A DNA stretch of 64,000 nucleotides from Aureimonas sp. OT7. Lineage in GTDB: Bacteria; Pseudomonadota; Alphaproteobacteria; Rhizobiales; Rhizobiaceae. The DNA is taken from positions 1,689,501 to 1,753,500 of the forward strand of contig NZ_CP062167.1 in NCBI RefSeq assembly GCF_014844055.1, read 5' to 3'. Under the pieces are notes generated by a model that saw nothing but the letters and a program-made list of their open reading frames with translations, made no database searches and had not been told where the DNA came from. Each line of letters begins with the position of its first letter. The stretch's first letter is position 1. Of the stretch, positions 56,132-64,000 are shown one piece after another. The position numbers and the translations under genes are program-made.

Positions 56132-57361
56132 TCAGACGCGCTCGAAAAGCGCCACCGCCTCGACGTGATGCGACCAGAGAAACTGGTCTATGGGCGTCAC
56201 CTCGGTCAGGCGGTAGCCGCCATCGACGAGGATGCGGGCATCGCGCGCCAGCGTCAAAGGATTGCATGAAACGGCAACCACGCGCCGCACCGACGAGTCC
56301 GCCAGTTGACGGGCCTGTGCCTCGGCGCCGGCCCTTGGCGGATCGAACAGCACGCCATCGAAGCGTTTCAGCTCCCTGGTGGTTACGGGCCTGCGGAAGA
56401 GGTCGCGGCGTTCGCTTGTCAATGGCTTGAGGCCGGAAGCGGCGCGCTGCGCTCGGTCCAGCGCCGCCAGCGATGCAGCGTCGTTCTCGACCGCGTGGGT
56501 CGCCTGGTGCCGTGCGAGGCGGAATGCAAACGTACCGACGCCGCAGAAGAGGTCGGCGACCTGTCGGCAATCGTGAAGATGCGCCAGCGCCAGCCGCGCC
56601 ATCTCGGCCTCGGCCCCGGCCACCGCCTGCAGGAACGCGCCGGCGGGAAGAAGCACCGGAACATCGCCCGCCAGCACCACCGGCGGGCGCGGCTCGATCA
56701 CGATCTCTCCATTGACGCTGAGCCGTGCGAATTCCGATGACAGGGCAATCTGCATGGCGCGGGCGCGCAAGGGTTCGCTGAGCGTCTGTCCGGTTTCGAC
56801 GGCGACATCCAGCCCGGTGCCGGCCAGGGTTACCGTCAGCCGGGTTTCTCCCTTCCGCGCGACCAGCCCTTCCGCCAGCCGGCGCAGCGCCGGCAGGGCC
56901 GAAACGATCTCGGGTTTCAGGACCAGACAGGTATCGATGGGCGCGATCCGGTCGCTCATGGCTTCGTGGAAACCGAACAGGATACGGGTGCCGGCGCGCG
57001 TGGCCGAAAAGACGGCGCGGCGGCGGGTGCCCGGTGCGGTCGGGACCATCGATCGTACGGGCGCTTCCAACCCGGCGCGTCGCAACGCTTCCACCACCAG
57101 ATCGCGCTTGAACCCGGCATACAGCGCGGGGCTGGCATGCTGCATGTCGCAGCCACCGCAACGCGTGTAGTGCGGGCAGGGGGCAACCTGCCGCTCGGGC
57201 GAAGGCTCCAATATGGCCGTGGCGCGGGCGCGCTGGCCGTGCCGTTCGGCCTCGATGCTTTCTCCCGGCAGGGTGAAGGGAACGTAGGCCGGACCACCGG
57301 GGCCAATCCCGATGCCGTCGGCTTTGACGCCCAGTCGCTCTATGCGGATCGTTTCACTCAC
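56132..57361 (-). CDS. 23S rRNA (uracil-5-)-methyltransferase, RlmD/RumA-like
   Basis: 409 residues. A small N-terminal TRAM-like domain is followed by an Fe-S cluster motif CPHYTRCGGCDMQH near residue 62 (a further Cys lies near 142), the SAM loop ADLFCGVGTFAF near 268 and the catalytic Cys in VSCNPLTLARD near 370. It methylates uracil in rRNA; whether position 1939 is the target cannot be told. The start overlaps the tlyA stop by 4 bases. Confidence 0.88.
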   Translation of the reverse strand: MSETIRIERLGVKADGIGIGPGGPAYVPFTLPGESIEAERHGQRARATAILEPSPERQVAPCPHYTRCGGCDMQHASPALYAGFKRDLVVEALRRAGLEAPVRSMVPTAPGTRRRAVFSATRAGTRILFGFHEAMSDRIAPIDTCLVLKPEIVSALPALRRLAEGLVARKGETRLTVTLAGTGLDVAVETGQTLSEPLRARAMQIALSSEFARLSVNGEIVIEPRPPVVLAGDVPVLLPAGAFLQAVAGAEAEMARLALAHLHDCRQVADLFCGVGTFAFRLARHQATHAVENDAASLAALDRAQRAASGLKPLTSERRDLFRRPVTTRELKRFDGVLFDPPRAGAEAQARQLADSSVRRVVAVSCNPLTLARDARILVDGGYRLTEVTPIDQFLWSHHVEAVALFERV

Positions 57362-58101
57362 GCCCTGCGTCCCACCAGAAGATATTCCCTGTTGCCGTCG
57401 CCGCCCGCTATCGGAGACGCCGTCGTCCCCACCGGGCGCCAGCCATCCTGCGCCCCGAGCCAGCCGGACATGTCCCGTGCGATGGCTTCGCCTTGCGAGC
57501 GATCCTTCAAAAGGCCGCCCTTGCCGATGGCATCGCGGCCGGCCTCGAATTGCGGCTTTACCAGAAAAATGCCCAGCGCGCCCGGTTCAGCCAGCGATAA
57601 TGCCGGCGGCAGGGCCAGCTTCAACGATATGAAGCTGACATCCGATACAATGAGGTCCACGGGGTGGCCGCCCAGATCCGGCCGGGTCAGTGCCCGCGCG
57701 TTGAGCCCGTCGATCCGGGTAACGCGCGGATCGGCCGCGATACTGGGGTGCATCTGGCCGTGGCCGACATCGATGGCCACGACGTGGCGCGCGCCGGACA
57801 GCAGGGCGACCTGGGTGAAGCCGCCCGTGGATGCGCCGATATCCAGCGCCACGCGGCCGGCGATATCGAGGCTGAAATGGTCCAGCGCCGCCACCAGCTT
57901 GAGTGCGGCGCGGGACACGTAGGCCGAAGCGGGATCGTCCATGTCCACGCTCACGGTATCGGACACGAGTTGTCCGGGCTTGGAGGCCGCCACGCCATCG
58001 ACGCGGACGTGACCGCGCAGGATCGCATCCCTTGCGCGCACCCGCGTCTCGCTCAAACCCCGATCCACCAAAAACTGGTCGAGCCGCGTGCGTTCGCTCA
58101 C
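57358..58101 (-). CDS. tlyA: TlyA family rRNA 2'-O-methyltransferase
   Basis: 247 residues: an N-terminal S4 RNA-binding domain ([20 protein letters not shown]) and an FtsJ-like domain with the SAM loop [12 protein letters not shown] near 86 and a [11 protein letters not shown]ys. Family members methylate ribose in 16S/23S rRNA; older annotations call them haemolysins. Overlaps dxs upstream and the RlmD-like gene downstream, each by 4 bases. Confidence 0.9.
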   Translation of the reverse strand: MSERTRLDQFLVDRGLSETRVRARDAILRGHVRVDGVAASKPGQLVSDTVSVDMDDPASAYVSRAALKLVAALDHFSLDIAGRVALDIGASTGGFTQVALLSGARHVVAIDVGHGQMHPSIAADPRVTRIDGLNARALTRPDLGGHPVDLIVSDVSFISLKLALPPALSLAEPGALGIFLVKPQFEAGRDAIGKGGLLKDRSQGEAIARDMSGWLGAQDGWRPVGTTASPIAGGDGNREYLLVGRRA

Positions 58102-60014
58102 GCCTGCAATACGCGGTGGGACGTATCTCCGAGAGTGCGGAAAACGGCATCCACGATGCCCGCTTTATCCAGGCCGGCACGCTGGATCATCTTTTCCGGC
58201 GCGGCATGGTCGACGAAGCTGTCCGGCATGGTCAGCGGACGTACCTTCAACCCGTGTTCCAGGAGGCCGTTGCGCGCCATATGCTCCAGCACTTGCGCGG
58301 CGAAGCCACCGCCCGCGCCTTCTTCCAGCAGGATCAGCACTTCGTGGTTCTGCGCAAGGCGCCGGATGAGATCGGTATCCAGCGGCTTGGCGAAGCGCGC
58401 ATCGGCGACCGTGGTCGACAGGCCGAAGGTCTCCAGTTCTTCGGCTGCCGCAAGAGCATCCGCGAGCCGGGTGCCGAAGGACAGGATGGCGATCTTGGAG
58501 CCTTCCCTGACGATGCGCCCCTTGCCGATTTCCAGGATCTCGCCACGCGCCGGCATATCCACGCCGACGCCGTTGCCTCGCGGATAGCGAAACGAGATCG
58601 GGCCTTCGTCATAGGCCGCGGCCGTGCGCACCATGTGGCGCAGCTCCGCCTCGTCGGCCGCTGCCATCACCACCATTCCCGGCAGCGGCGCAAGGAAACC
58701 GGTATCGAAGGATCCCGCATGCGTCGGCCCGTCGGCACCCACGAAGCCGGCCCGGTCTATGGCGAAGCGCACCGGCAGATGCTGGATCGCAACATCGTGG
58801 ACGATCTGGTCGTAGGCACGCTGCAGGAAGGTGGAATAGATGGCGCAGAACGGCTTGAAGCCCTCGCTGGCAAGGCCCGCCGCAAAGGTGACGGCGTGCT
58901 GCTCGGCGATGCCGACATCGAAGGTGCGCGTGGGGAACGCCTCGCCGAACAGGTCGAGGCCGGTTCCGTTGGGCATGGCGGCGTTTATCGCGACGATCCT
59001 GTCGTCCTCGCGCGCTTCCTGGACGAGGCTTTCGGCGAAGACACGCGTATAGCTTGGGGCATTGGCCTTGGCCTTGGCCTGCTCGCCGGTCACCACGTCG
59101 AACTTGGATACGCCGTGATACTTGTCGGCGGAGGATTCCGCCGGGCCATAGCCCTTGCCCTTCTGCGTCACGACATGGACGAGGATGGGCCCGTCCTGCG
59201 CGTCGCGCACATTCTTCAGAACCGGGAGCAGATGGTCGAGATCGTGCCCGTCGATGGGGCCCACGTAATAGAAGCCGAGCTCTTCGAAGAGCGTGCCGCC
59301 GGTGAAGAAGCCGCGTGTGAACTCTTCGGTGCGGCGGGCGCCCTCGCGGACGAACTCCGGCAGCTTGTCGGTGATCTGCTTGGCGCGATTGCGCAGGGTG
59401 CGGTAGGCCTTGCCGGAAACCAGCCGCGCCAGATAGGCGCTCATCGCGCCCGTGGGCGGGGCGATGGACATGTCGTTGTCGTTCAGGATGACGATCAGCC
59501 GCGCGTCCAGGGCACCGGCATTGTTCATGGCCTCATAAGCCATGCCGGCCGACATCGCGCCGTCGCCGATCACCGCGATGACGTTGTTGCGCCCGCCGGA
59601 AAGGTCGCGCGCCACCGCCATTCCGAGGCCCGCCGAGATCGATGTGGAAGAATGCCCGGCGCCGAACGGGTCGTAGACGCTTTCCGAGCGCTTGGCGAAA
59701 CCCGACAGGCCGTCTTCCTGGCGGATGGTGCGCATTCCCTCGCGCCGGCCGGTGAGGATCTTGTGAGGATAGGCCTGGTGGCCGACATCCCAGATCAGCC
59801 GGTCTTCCGGCGTGTTGAATACGTAGTGGAGGGCGACCGTCAGCTCCACGACGCCGAGGCCGGCGCCGAGATGGCCACCGGTGCGCGACACCGCGTCCAC
59901 GAGATCGCGCCGAACCTCATCGGCAACCTGCGTCAGTGCCGATTCCGGCAGGGCGCGCAGATCGGCCGGAGAGGCGATCTCGTCGAGGAGGGGCGTTCTC
60001 AGCATATCCGACAC
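58098..60014 (-). CDS. dxs: 1-deoxy-D-xylulose-5-phosphate synthase
   Basis: 638-residue thiamine-diphosphate enzyme starting the MEP pathway from pyruvate and glyceraldehyde 3-phosphate. Visible: [30 protein letters not shown], the TPP motif GDGAMSAG...NNAG near 150 and [15 protein letters not shown] near 425. The start is GTG at 60014 with AGGTGA upstream; the ATG at 60005 is possible. 176 bases separate it from xseB, enough for its own promoter; that gap has a GCCGCC-(6)-GGCGGC hairpin without T-run. Confidence 0.96.
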   Translation of the reverse strand: MSDMLRTPLLDEIASPADLRALPESALTQVADEVRRDLVDAVSRTGGHLGAGLGVVELTVALHYVFNTPEDRLIWDVGHQAYPHKILTGRREGMRTIRQEDGLSGFAKRSESVYDPFGAGHSSTSISAGLGMAVARDLSGGRNNVIAVIGDGAMSAGMAYEAMNNAGALDARLIVILNDNDMSIAPPTGAMSAYLARLVSGKAYRTLRNRAKQITDKLPEFVREGARRTEEFTRGFFTGGTLFEELGFYYVGPIDGHDLDHLLPVLKNVRDAQDGPILVHVVTQKGKGYGPAESSADKYHGVSKFDVVTGEQAKAKANAPSYTRVFAESLVQEAREDDRIVAINAAMPNGTGLDLFGEAFPTRTFDVGIAEQHAVTFAAGLASEGFKPFCAIYSTFLQRAYDQIVHDVAIQHLPVRFAIDRAGFVGADGPTHAGSFDTGFLAPLPGMVVMAAADEAELRHMVRTAAAYDEGPISFRYPRGNGVGVDMPARGEILEIGKGRIVREGSKIAILSFGTRLADALAAAEELETFGLSTTVADARFAKPLDTDLIRRLAQNHEVLILLEEGAGGGFAAQVLEHMARNGLLEHGLKVRPLTMPDSFVDHAAPEKMIQRAGLDKAGIVDAVFRTLGDTSHRVLQA

Positions 60015-60190
60015 GGTGCAGCTTCACCTTTCGATAATCGCGCCGCCTTCGGTGGCGGCACGGCCCATCACGGAAGGTGCCCTTTCGTGGAGCCGTTTCA
60101 AGCTTCGCTCTATAAGATGGCTCGTCGCGGGGCGAAAGTTATGACTTCCCGGTAAAGCTTTACACCGCGATGAAATCTTGCGTGTTCGCC

Positions 60191-60451
60191 TCAGGCCGGG
60201 TCCAGCGGCTCGGTGCCGGTGGCCCGGCCGCGCGTCGACTTGATCTTCTCGACCTTGTCCTCCGCGGCCGCCAGCAGCTTGTCGCAATGGGCCTTCAGCT
60301 TTTCGCCGCGCTCATAGGTGCGGATCGCCGCCTCCAGCGGAACGTCGCCGCGCTCGAGATCCGAGACGATACGCTCCAGTGCCGCGAGGGCCTGCTCGAA
60401 GCTGAGCGCGGAGATGTCGTCTTCGGTTTCGGGACGTTGCTGCTCTGGCAT
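60191..60451 (-). CDS. xseB: Exodeoxyribonuclease VII small subunit
   Basis: 86 residues. The core [28 protein letters not shown] is typical of XseB, which associates in several copies with XseA; the C-terminal third is a basic tail. GAGGAG precedes the ATG. The large subunit gene is not in the window. Lies 9 bases after the HDAC-like gene. Confidence 0.94.
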   Translation of the reverse strand: MPEQQRPETEDDISALSFEQALAALERIVSDLERGDVPLEAAIRTYERGEKLKAHCDKLLAAAEDKVEKIKSTRGRATGTEPLDPA

Positions 60452-60460
60452 GATGTCTCC

Positions 60461-61387
60461 TCAGCCGGTCATCAGGCGTTGGACATGGACGGCGACCGAT
60501 TGGGACAGCCCGGTCAGGTCGTAGCCGCCTTCGAGAATGGATACGAGGCGACCGTTACAGAAGCGGTCGGCCAATGTCATCACCTGGCCGGTGGCCCAGT
60601 CGAAATCCGCCTCGCGAAGCTGCATGTCGGCCAGCGGATCACGGGCGTGCATGTCGAAGCCGGCCGACAGGATGATAAGATCCGGCTGGAAGGATTCGAC
60701 CGCCGGTACGACACGCGTCAGGAAGGCTTCGCGGAAGGCGTCGCCGCCATCGCCGGCGCGCAGCGGTGCGTTGACGATATTGCCGGCGCCCGTTTCGCTC
60801 AAGGCGCCGGTGCCGGGATAGAGCGGCATCTGGTGCAGCGAGGCGTAGAGCACCGTCGGGTCGCTCCAGAAGATGTCCTGCGTGCCATTGCCGTGATGGA
60901 CATCCCAGTCGATGATCGCGATATGCGAGAGGCCCAACGCCTCCTGTGCGTGGCGGGCGGCGATGGCCGCCTGGTTGAACAGGCAGAAGCCCATGGCGGT
61001 GGCGCGCTCGGCATGGTGTCCGGGCGGGCGGGCGGCGACGAAGGCGTTGGACACCTGGCCGGACACGACATCGTCGACTGCAAGGCATGCGGCACCCACG
61101 CCGTGCAGGGCCGCGACGAAGCTGCGCGGGCTCACCACCGTATCGCCATCGATCCGCGCCAGCCCTTCGGCCGGCGTCGCCTGTGCGACGCGGCGTACAT
61201 AAGCCTCCGGGTGGCACAGATAGACGTCCTGCAACCGGCCCTCCGGCGCCTCGGCCCGCTGCAGCAACTGGAAGCTTTCCGCTTCGAGGGCCGCCTCGAC
61301 AGCGGCGATCCGCTCCGGACGCTCGGGATGGCCGGGCCCGGTCAGGTGCTCGGCAAAGATGGGATGGTGGTAGAGCCGCGTCCTCAT
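60461..61387 (-). CDS. Histone-deacetylase-like amidohydrolase (class II type)
   Basis: 308 residues with all zinc/active-site segments: [10 protein letters not shown] near 21, ARPPGHHAE near 134, [16 protein letters not shown] near 172 and [18 protein letters not shown] near 250. Bacterial relatives deacetylate polyamines or other small acetylamides; the substrate here is unknown. The ATG at 61387 overlaps the aroC stop by 4 bases. Confidence 0.9.
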   Translation of the reverse strand: MRTRLYHHPIFAEHLTGPGHPERPERIAAVEAALEAESFQLLQRAEAPEGRLQDVYLCHPEAYVRRVAQATPAEGLARIDGDTVVSPRSFVAALHGVGAACLAVDDVVSGQVSNAFVAARPPGHHAERATAMGFCLFNQAAIAARHAQEALGLSHIAIIDWDVHHGNGTQDIFWSDPTVLYASLHQMPLYPGTGALSETGAGNIVNAPLRAGDGGDAFREAFLTRVVPAVESFQPDLIILSAGFDMHARDPLADMQLREADFDWATGQVMTLADRFCNGRLVSILEGGYDLTGLSQSVAVHVQRLMTG

Positions 61388-62475
61388 CCGCGACCCGTCT
61401 GGCCGCGATGGCGCAGATAATGATCGGCGATCGCACAGGCCATCATTGCTTCGCCGATGGGCACGGCGCGGATGCCGACGCATGGATCGTGCCGGCCCTT
61501 GGTCATCACGTCCACCTCCTGGCCCAAGGCATCGATGGACCGCCGGGGAGTCAGGATGGAGGATGTCGGCTTGACGGCAAAGCGCGCCACAATGGGCTGG
61601 CCGGTGGAGATGCCGCCGAGGATGCCCCCGGCATGGTTGGACAGGAACTCGGCCTCACCGTCGGCGCCCATGCGCATCTCGTCGGCGTTTTCCTCGCCGG
61701 TCAGGCGGGCGGCGTTGAAGCCTTCGCCGATCTCTACGCCCTTCACGGCGTTGATCGACATCAAATTGGCTGCGATATCCTGGTCGAGCTTGCCATAAAG
61801 CGGCGCGCCGAGGCCGACGGGAACCCCCTCGGCCACCACTTCGACCACCGCCCCGATGGATGAGCCGGCCTTGCGGATCTTGTCGAGATCCTCGGCCCAC
61901 AGTGCCGCGGTGCCGGCATCCGGGCAGAAAAAGGGGTTCGACCGGACATCGTCCCAGTTCCAGCTCTGGCGGTTCACGGCGCGGTCGCCGATCTGCACCA
62001 GCGCGCCGCGTATCCGCACCCCGGGCACCACCAGACGGGCTATGGCGCCGGCGGCCACGCGCGTCGCCGTCTCCCGCGCGGATGAGCGTCCACCGCCGCG
62101 GAAGTCGCGGACCCCGTATTTCCGGTCGTAGGCAAAGTCGGCATGGCCGGGGCGATAGCGCTGGGCGATGTCCGAATAATCCTTCGAACGCTGGTCCACG
62201 TTGCGGATTTCCATGGCGATGGGCGTGCCGGTGGTGACGAGCGTTCCGTCCGCCTGTTCGATGACGCCGGACAGGATCTCGACCGTGTCCGGCTCCTGGC
62301 GCTGGGTGGTGTAGCGCGATTGTCCGGGACGCCGCCTGTCCAATTCGGCCTGGATATCTGCGCGCGTGAAGGTTAGCCCGGGCGGCGTGCCGTCGACGAT
62401 GCAGCCGATGGCCACGCCATGGCTTTCACCGAAAGTGGTGACGCGGAAGAGGTGGCCAAAACTGTTATGCGACAT
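61384..62475 (-). CDS. aroC: Chorismate synthase
   Basis: 363-residue FMN-dependent enzyme completing the shikimate pathway. Diagnostic blocks: [15 protein letters not shown] at the N-terminus, [35 protein letters not shown] and [18 protein letters not shown]. The ATG at 62475 has GGGGAGAG upstream, so it is preferred to the in-frame codon at 62490. First gene of a minus-strand run reaching to the DedA gene. Confidence 0.97.
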   Translation of the reverse strand: MSHNSFGHLFRVTTFGESHGVAIGCIVDGTPPGLTFTRADIQAELDRRRPGQSRYTTQRQEPDTVEILSGVIEQADGTLVTTGTPIAMEIRNVDQRSKDYSDIAQRYRPGHADFAYDRKYGVRDFRGGGRSSARETATRVAAGAIARLVVPGVRIRGALVQIGDRAVNRQSWNWDDVRSNPFFCPDAGTAALWAEDLDKIRKAGSSIGAVVEVVAEGVPVGLGAPLYGKLDQDIAANLMSINAVKGVEIGEGFNAARLTGEENADEMRMGADGEAEFLSNHAGGILGGISTGQPIVARFAVKPTSSILTPRRSIDALGQEVDVMTKGRHDPCVGIRAVPIGEAMMACAIADHYLRHRGQTGRG

Positions 62476-62638
62476 AACTCTCCCCGGCATCCGGAATTGC
62501 TGCGGAAAGCTCTAGGCCACGCCCGGCAGCAGGGTCAAATTTTAATCTTTGCCGCATTAGGACGGGCGCGAAAAAAACACAAAGGCGGTTGAGTTTTCCT
62601 GACGCCGACATTTCGTTCCCAGCGATCGTAGCAAGTTC

Positions 62639-62857
62639 ATGGACCGCAGAGCCATCGCCCTATTCGCCAGCACCGTCCTGGTCATCTCCGCCACGATACC
62701 GCCCCGCGCGCGGGAGGCGGAGGGCATCGTCGCCTCCATCGACCGCATGGGCGCGATGCTGACGCTGGACGACGGCACCCGCTACGTCCTGCCGGACACG
62801 CACGACTATGCGCCGCTTCAGCCGGGCATGCAGGTGCATCTTCTCTATCTGGCCTGA
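62639..62857 (+). CDS. DUF1344 small exported protein
   Basis: 72 residues: an N-terminal hydrophobic segment (ALFASTVLVISATIPP) acting as a signal, then the EGIVASIDRMGAMLTLDDGTRYVLPD beta-rich core typical of DUF1344. Function unknown; periplasmic location inferred. Convergent with the phosphatase gene, 10 bases apart; 163 bases separate it from the divergent aroC. Confidence 0.8.
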   Translation: MDRRAIALFASTVLVISATIPPRAREAEGIVASIDRMGAMLTLDDGTRYVLPDTHDYAPLQPGMQVHLLYLA

Positions 62858-62867
62858 GGGCCGGCGG

Positions 62868-63467
62868 TCATACCCAGTCGATCCGGCCGTTTTCGGCCTT
62901 CAGCACCCTGTCCTGCAGGATCAGCGCGTAGGCCGCGTCCTGCGGTGGCACGCCGCCATACATTTCGAGGAAGACGCGCGTGATGCCGCCATGCGCGACG
63001 ACGATGCTGCGTCCGGCCAGGCCCTCGAAGAAGGGCCGAGCCCTTTCGGCCAGCATCTGGTAGGATTCCGCCGTCGGCCCATGCGGCCTGAAGGCCCACT
63101 TGTCGGCATCGCGGCGGGCGATTTCCTGCGGCTCGTCGCGGCCGATCTCCTCCAGCGTCCGGTTTTGCCAGTCGCCGAAATCAAGCTCCAGCAGCCGCTC
63201 GTCCGTCGCGAAATCGTCGGGCTCGAGCCCGCATTCGCGGCGGATGATGCGCATCGTTTCCCGCGTGCGGGAAAGGGGACTGGCCACGAAGTGGAAGTCG
63301 TTCACCGCGCTGCCCAGCGCCAGGCGCAGATACCGCCCGTTGCGCTTGGCCTGCACCCGGCCGAGCGCGTTCAACGGCGTATCGACCTGGCCCTGTATGC
63401 GGCCCTCCGCATTCCAGTCGGTCTGGCCGTGGCGGCATAGATAGATCAGCGGAAGCGCATGCGACAC
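62868..63467 (-). CDS. Histidine phosphatase family protein (phosphoglycerate-mutase-like)
   Basis: 199 residues. The catalytic LCRHGQTDWNAEGRIQG near residue 10 and the second His in VVAHGGITR near 157 are present. It is smaller than a cofactor-dependent PGM and may be a broad-specificity phosphatase. Lies 9 bases after the fabI stop. Confidence 0.88.
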   Translation of the reverse strand: MSHALPLIYLCRHGQTDWNAEGRIQGQVDTPLNALGRVQAKRNGRYLRLALGSAVNDFHFVASPLSRTRETMRIIRRECGLEPDDFATDERLLELDFGDWQNRTLEEIGRDEPQEIARRDADKWAFRPHGPTAESYQMLAERARPFFEGLAGRSIVVAHGGITRVFLEMYGGVPPQDAAYALILQDRVLKAENGRIDWV

Positions 63468-63476
63468 GGATTTCGC

Positions 63477-64000
63477 TCAGTCCTTGATGACGGAAATGTC
63501 CGGAGCGTCCACAGCCTTCATGCCGACCGTGTGATAGCCCGAATCGACGTGATGCACCTCGCCGGTGACGGCCGTCGACATGTCGGACAGGAGATACAGG
63601 GCGGACTGCCCGACCTCGTCGATGGAAACGGTCCGCTTCAAGGGCGAGTTGTACTCGTTCCACTTCAGGATGTAGCGGAAGTCGCCGATGCCGGACGCCG
63701 CCAGGGTCTTGATGGGACCGGCCGAAATGGCGTTGACACGGATGGCCTTGCTGCCGAGGTCAACGGCAAGGTAACGCACAGACGCCTCGAGGGCGGCCTT
63801 GGCGACACCCATGACGTTGTAATGCGGCATCACCTTTTCCGCGCCGTAATAGGTAAGCGTCAGGATCGAGCCGCCATCGCTCATCAGGGCCTCGGCACGC
63901 TTGGCGACGGCCGTGAGCGAATAAACCGAGATGAGCATGGTCTTGGTGAAGTTGCCTTCGCTCGTGTCGACATAGCGGCCCGTGAGCTCGTCCTTGTCCG
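63477..64000 (-). CDS. fabI: Enoyl-ACP reductase FabI (partial, N-terminus beyond right edge)
   Basis: 174 residues of the C-terminal part are in the window; the frame is open at base 64000. The FabI active site is visible: the LTYYGAEKVMPHYNVMGVAKAAL stretch with catalytic Tyr and Lys, then AISAGPIKTLAASGI. Reduces trans-2-enoyl-ACP in fatty-acid synthesis with NADH. The C-terminus ends DAPDISVIKD. Probably co-transcribed with the phosphatase gene. Confidence 0.94.
   Translation of the reverse strand, partial: DKDELTGRYVDTSEGNFTKTMLISVYSLTAVAKRAEALMSDGGSILTLTYYGAEKVMPHYNVMGVAKAALEASVRYLAVDLGSKAIRVNAISAGPIKTLAASGIGDFRYILKWNEYNSPLKRTVSIDEVGQSALYLLSDMSTAVTGEVHHVDSGYHTVGMKAVDAPDISVIKD

Noticed and set aside
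60030..60070. GCCGCC/GGCGGC hairpin upstream of dxs as a terminator
   Set aside because: No T-run on either strand; kept only as a remark in the dxs entry.

Overview
The window is high-GC, densely coding bacterial chromosome from an alphaproteobacterium, most likely of the order Hyphomicrobiales (Rhizobiales). The evidence is: a SAM-II riboswitch in front of metZ with dcd divergent from it; an F0 gene set atpI-atpB-atpE-atpF'-atpF with both b and b' subunits and no F1 genes beside it; the aroC / HDAC-like / xseB / dxs / tlyA / RNA methyltransferase run; and a DUF6101-type protein. Family and genus cannot be fixed from sequence alone. No insertion sequence, prophage, CRISPR array or long repeat was seen. 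No gene-free stretch exceeds about 240 bases.

Layout. 1-2460: metZ (cut by the left edge) with its SAM-II riboswitch, dcd and tRNA-Gly(CCC). 2479-5175: a NitT/TauT-type ABC transporter whose ATPase gene carries a frameshift. 5329-9511: a short-chain dehydrogenase, a YfgM-like membrane protein, der and a SleB-type wall hydrolase. 9527-12477: the F0 cluster, ending in a strong terminator. 12483-21793: housekeeping genes on both strands (rnhB, a radical SAM protein, moaB, ispE, a TPR lipidation-free exported protein, polyprenyl synthase, a TrmN6-like methyltransferase, an S49 peptidase). 21873-31132: glyQ, a YpfJ-type metallopeptidase, glyS, a GH25 lysozyme, a Sua5-type synthase, an FAD oxidoreductase and a Tat-exported ADP-ribose diphosphatase-like enzyme. 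31188-34871: an Fbp-type ABC importer. 35109-39226: a DUF6101 protein, a zinc alcohol dehydrogenase, ubiA and purD.

39336-44991 is a tightly overlapped beta-oxidation operon (acyl-CoA dehydrogenase, thiolase, FadJ-type fusion). 53017-55548 is a second fatty-acid pair (acyl-CoA dehydrogenase, enoyl-CoA hydratase). Each is preceded by an ACGT-type palindrome resembling LiuR-class operators, so the two may be co-regulated.

Between them, 45021-52948, lies the most unusual part: a LysR regulator divergent from an eight-gene operon encoding a D-2-hydroxyacid dehydrogenase, a complete NitT/TauT transporter, an unrecognised protein built from two tandem copies of one His/Glu-rich domain, a PPC/DUF296-domain protein, a second D-2-hydroxyacid dehydrogenase and an RraA-like aldolase-family protein. 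The genes overlap or nearly touch and an AT-rich LysR-type dyad sits in the divergent promoter. It reads as an uncharacterised uptake-and-catabolism system for an organic acid.

55520-64000, all on the minus strand except one small gene, carries a DedA protein, RNA methyltransferases (RlmD-like, TlyA), dxs, xseB, an HDAC-like deacetylase, aroC, a histidine phosphatase and fabI (cut by the right edge).
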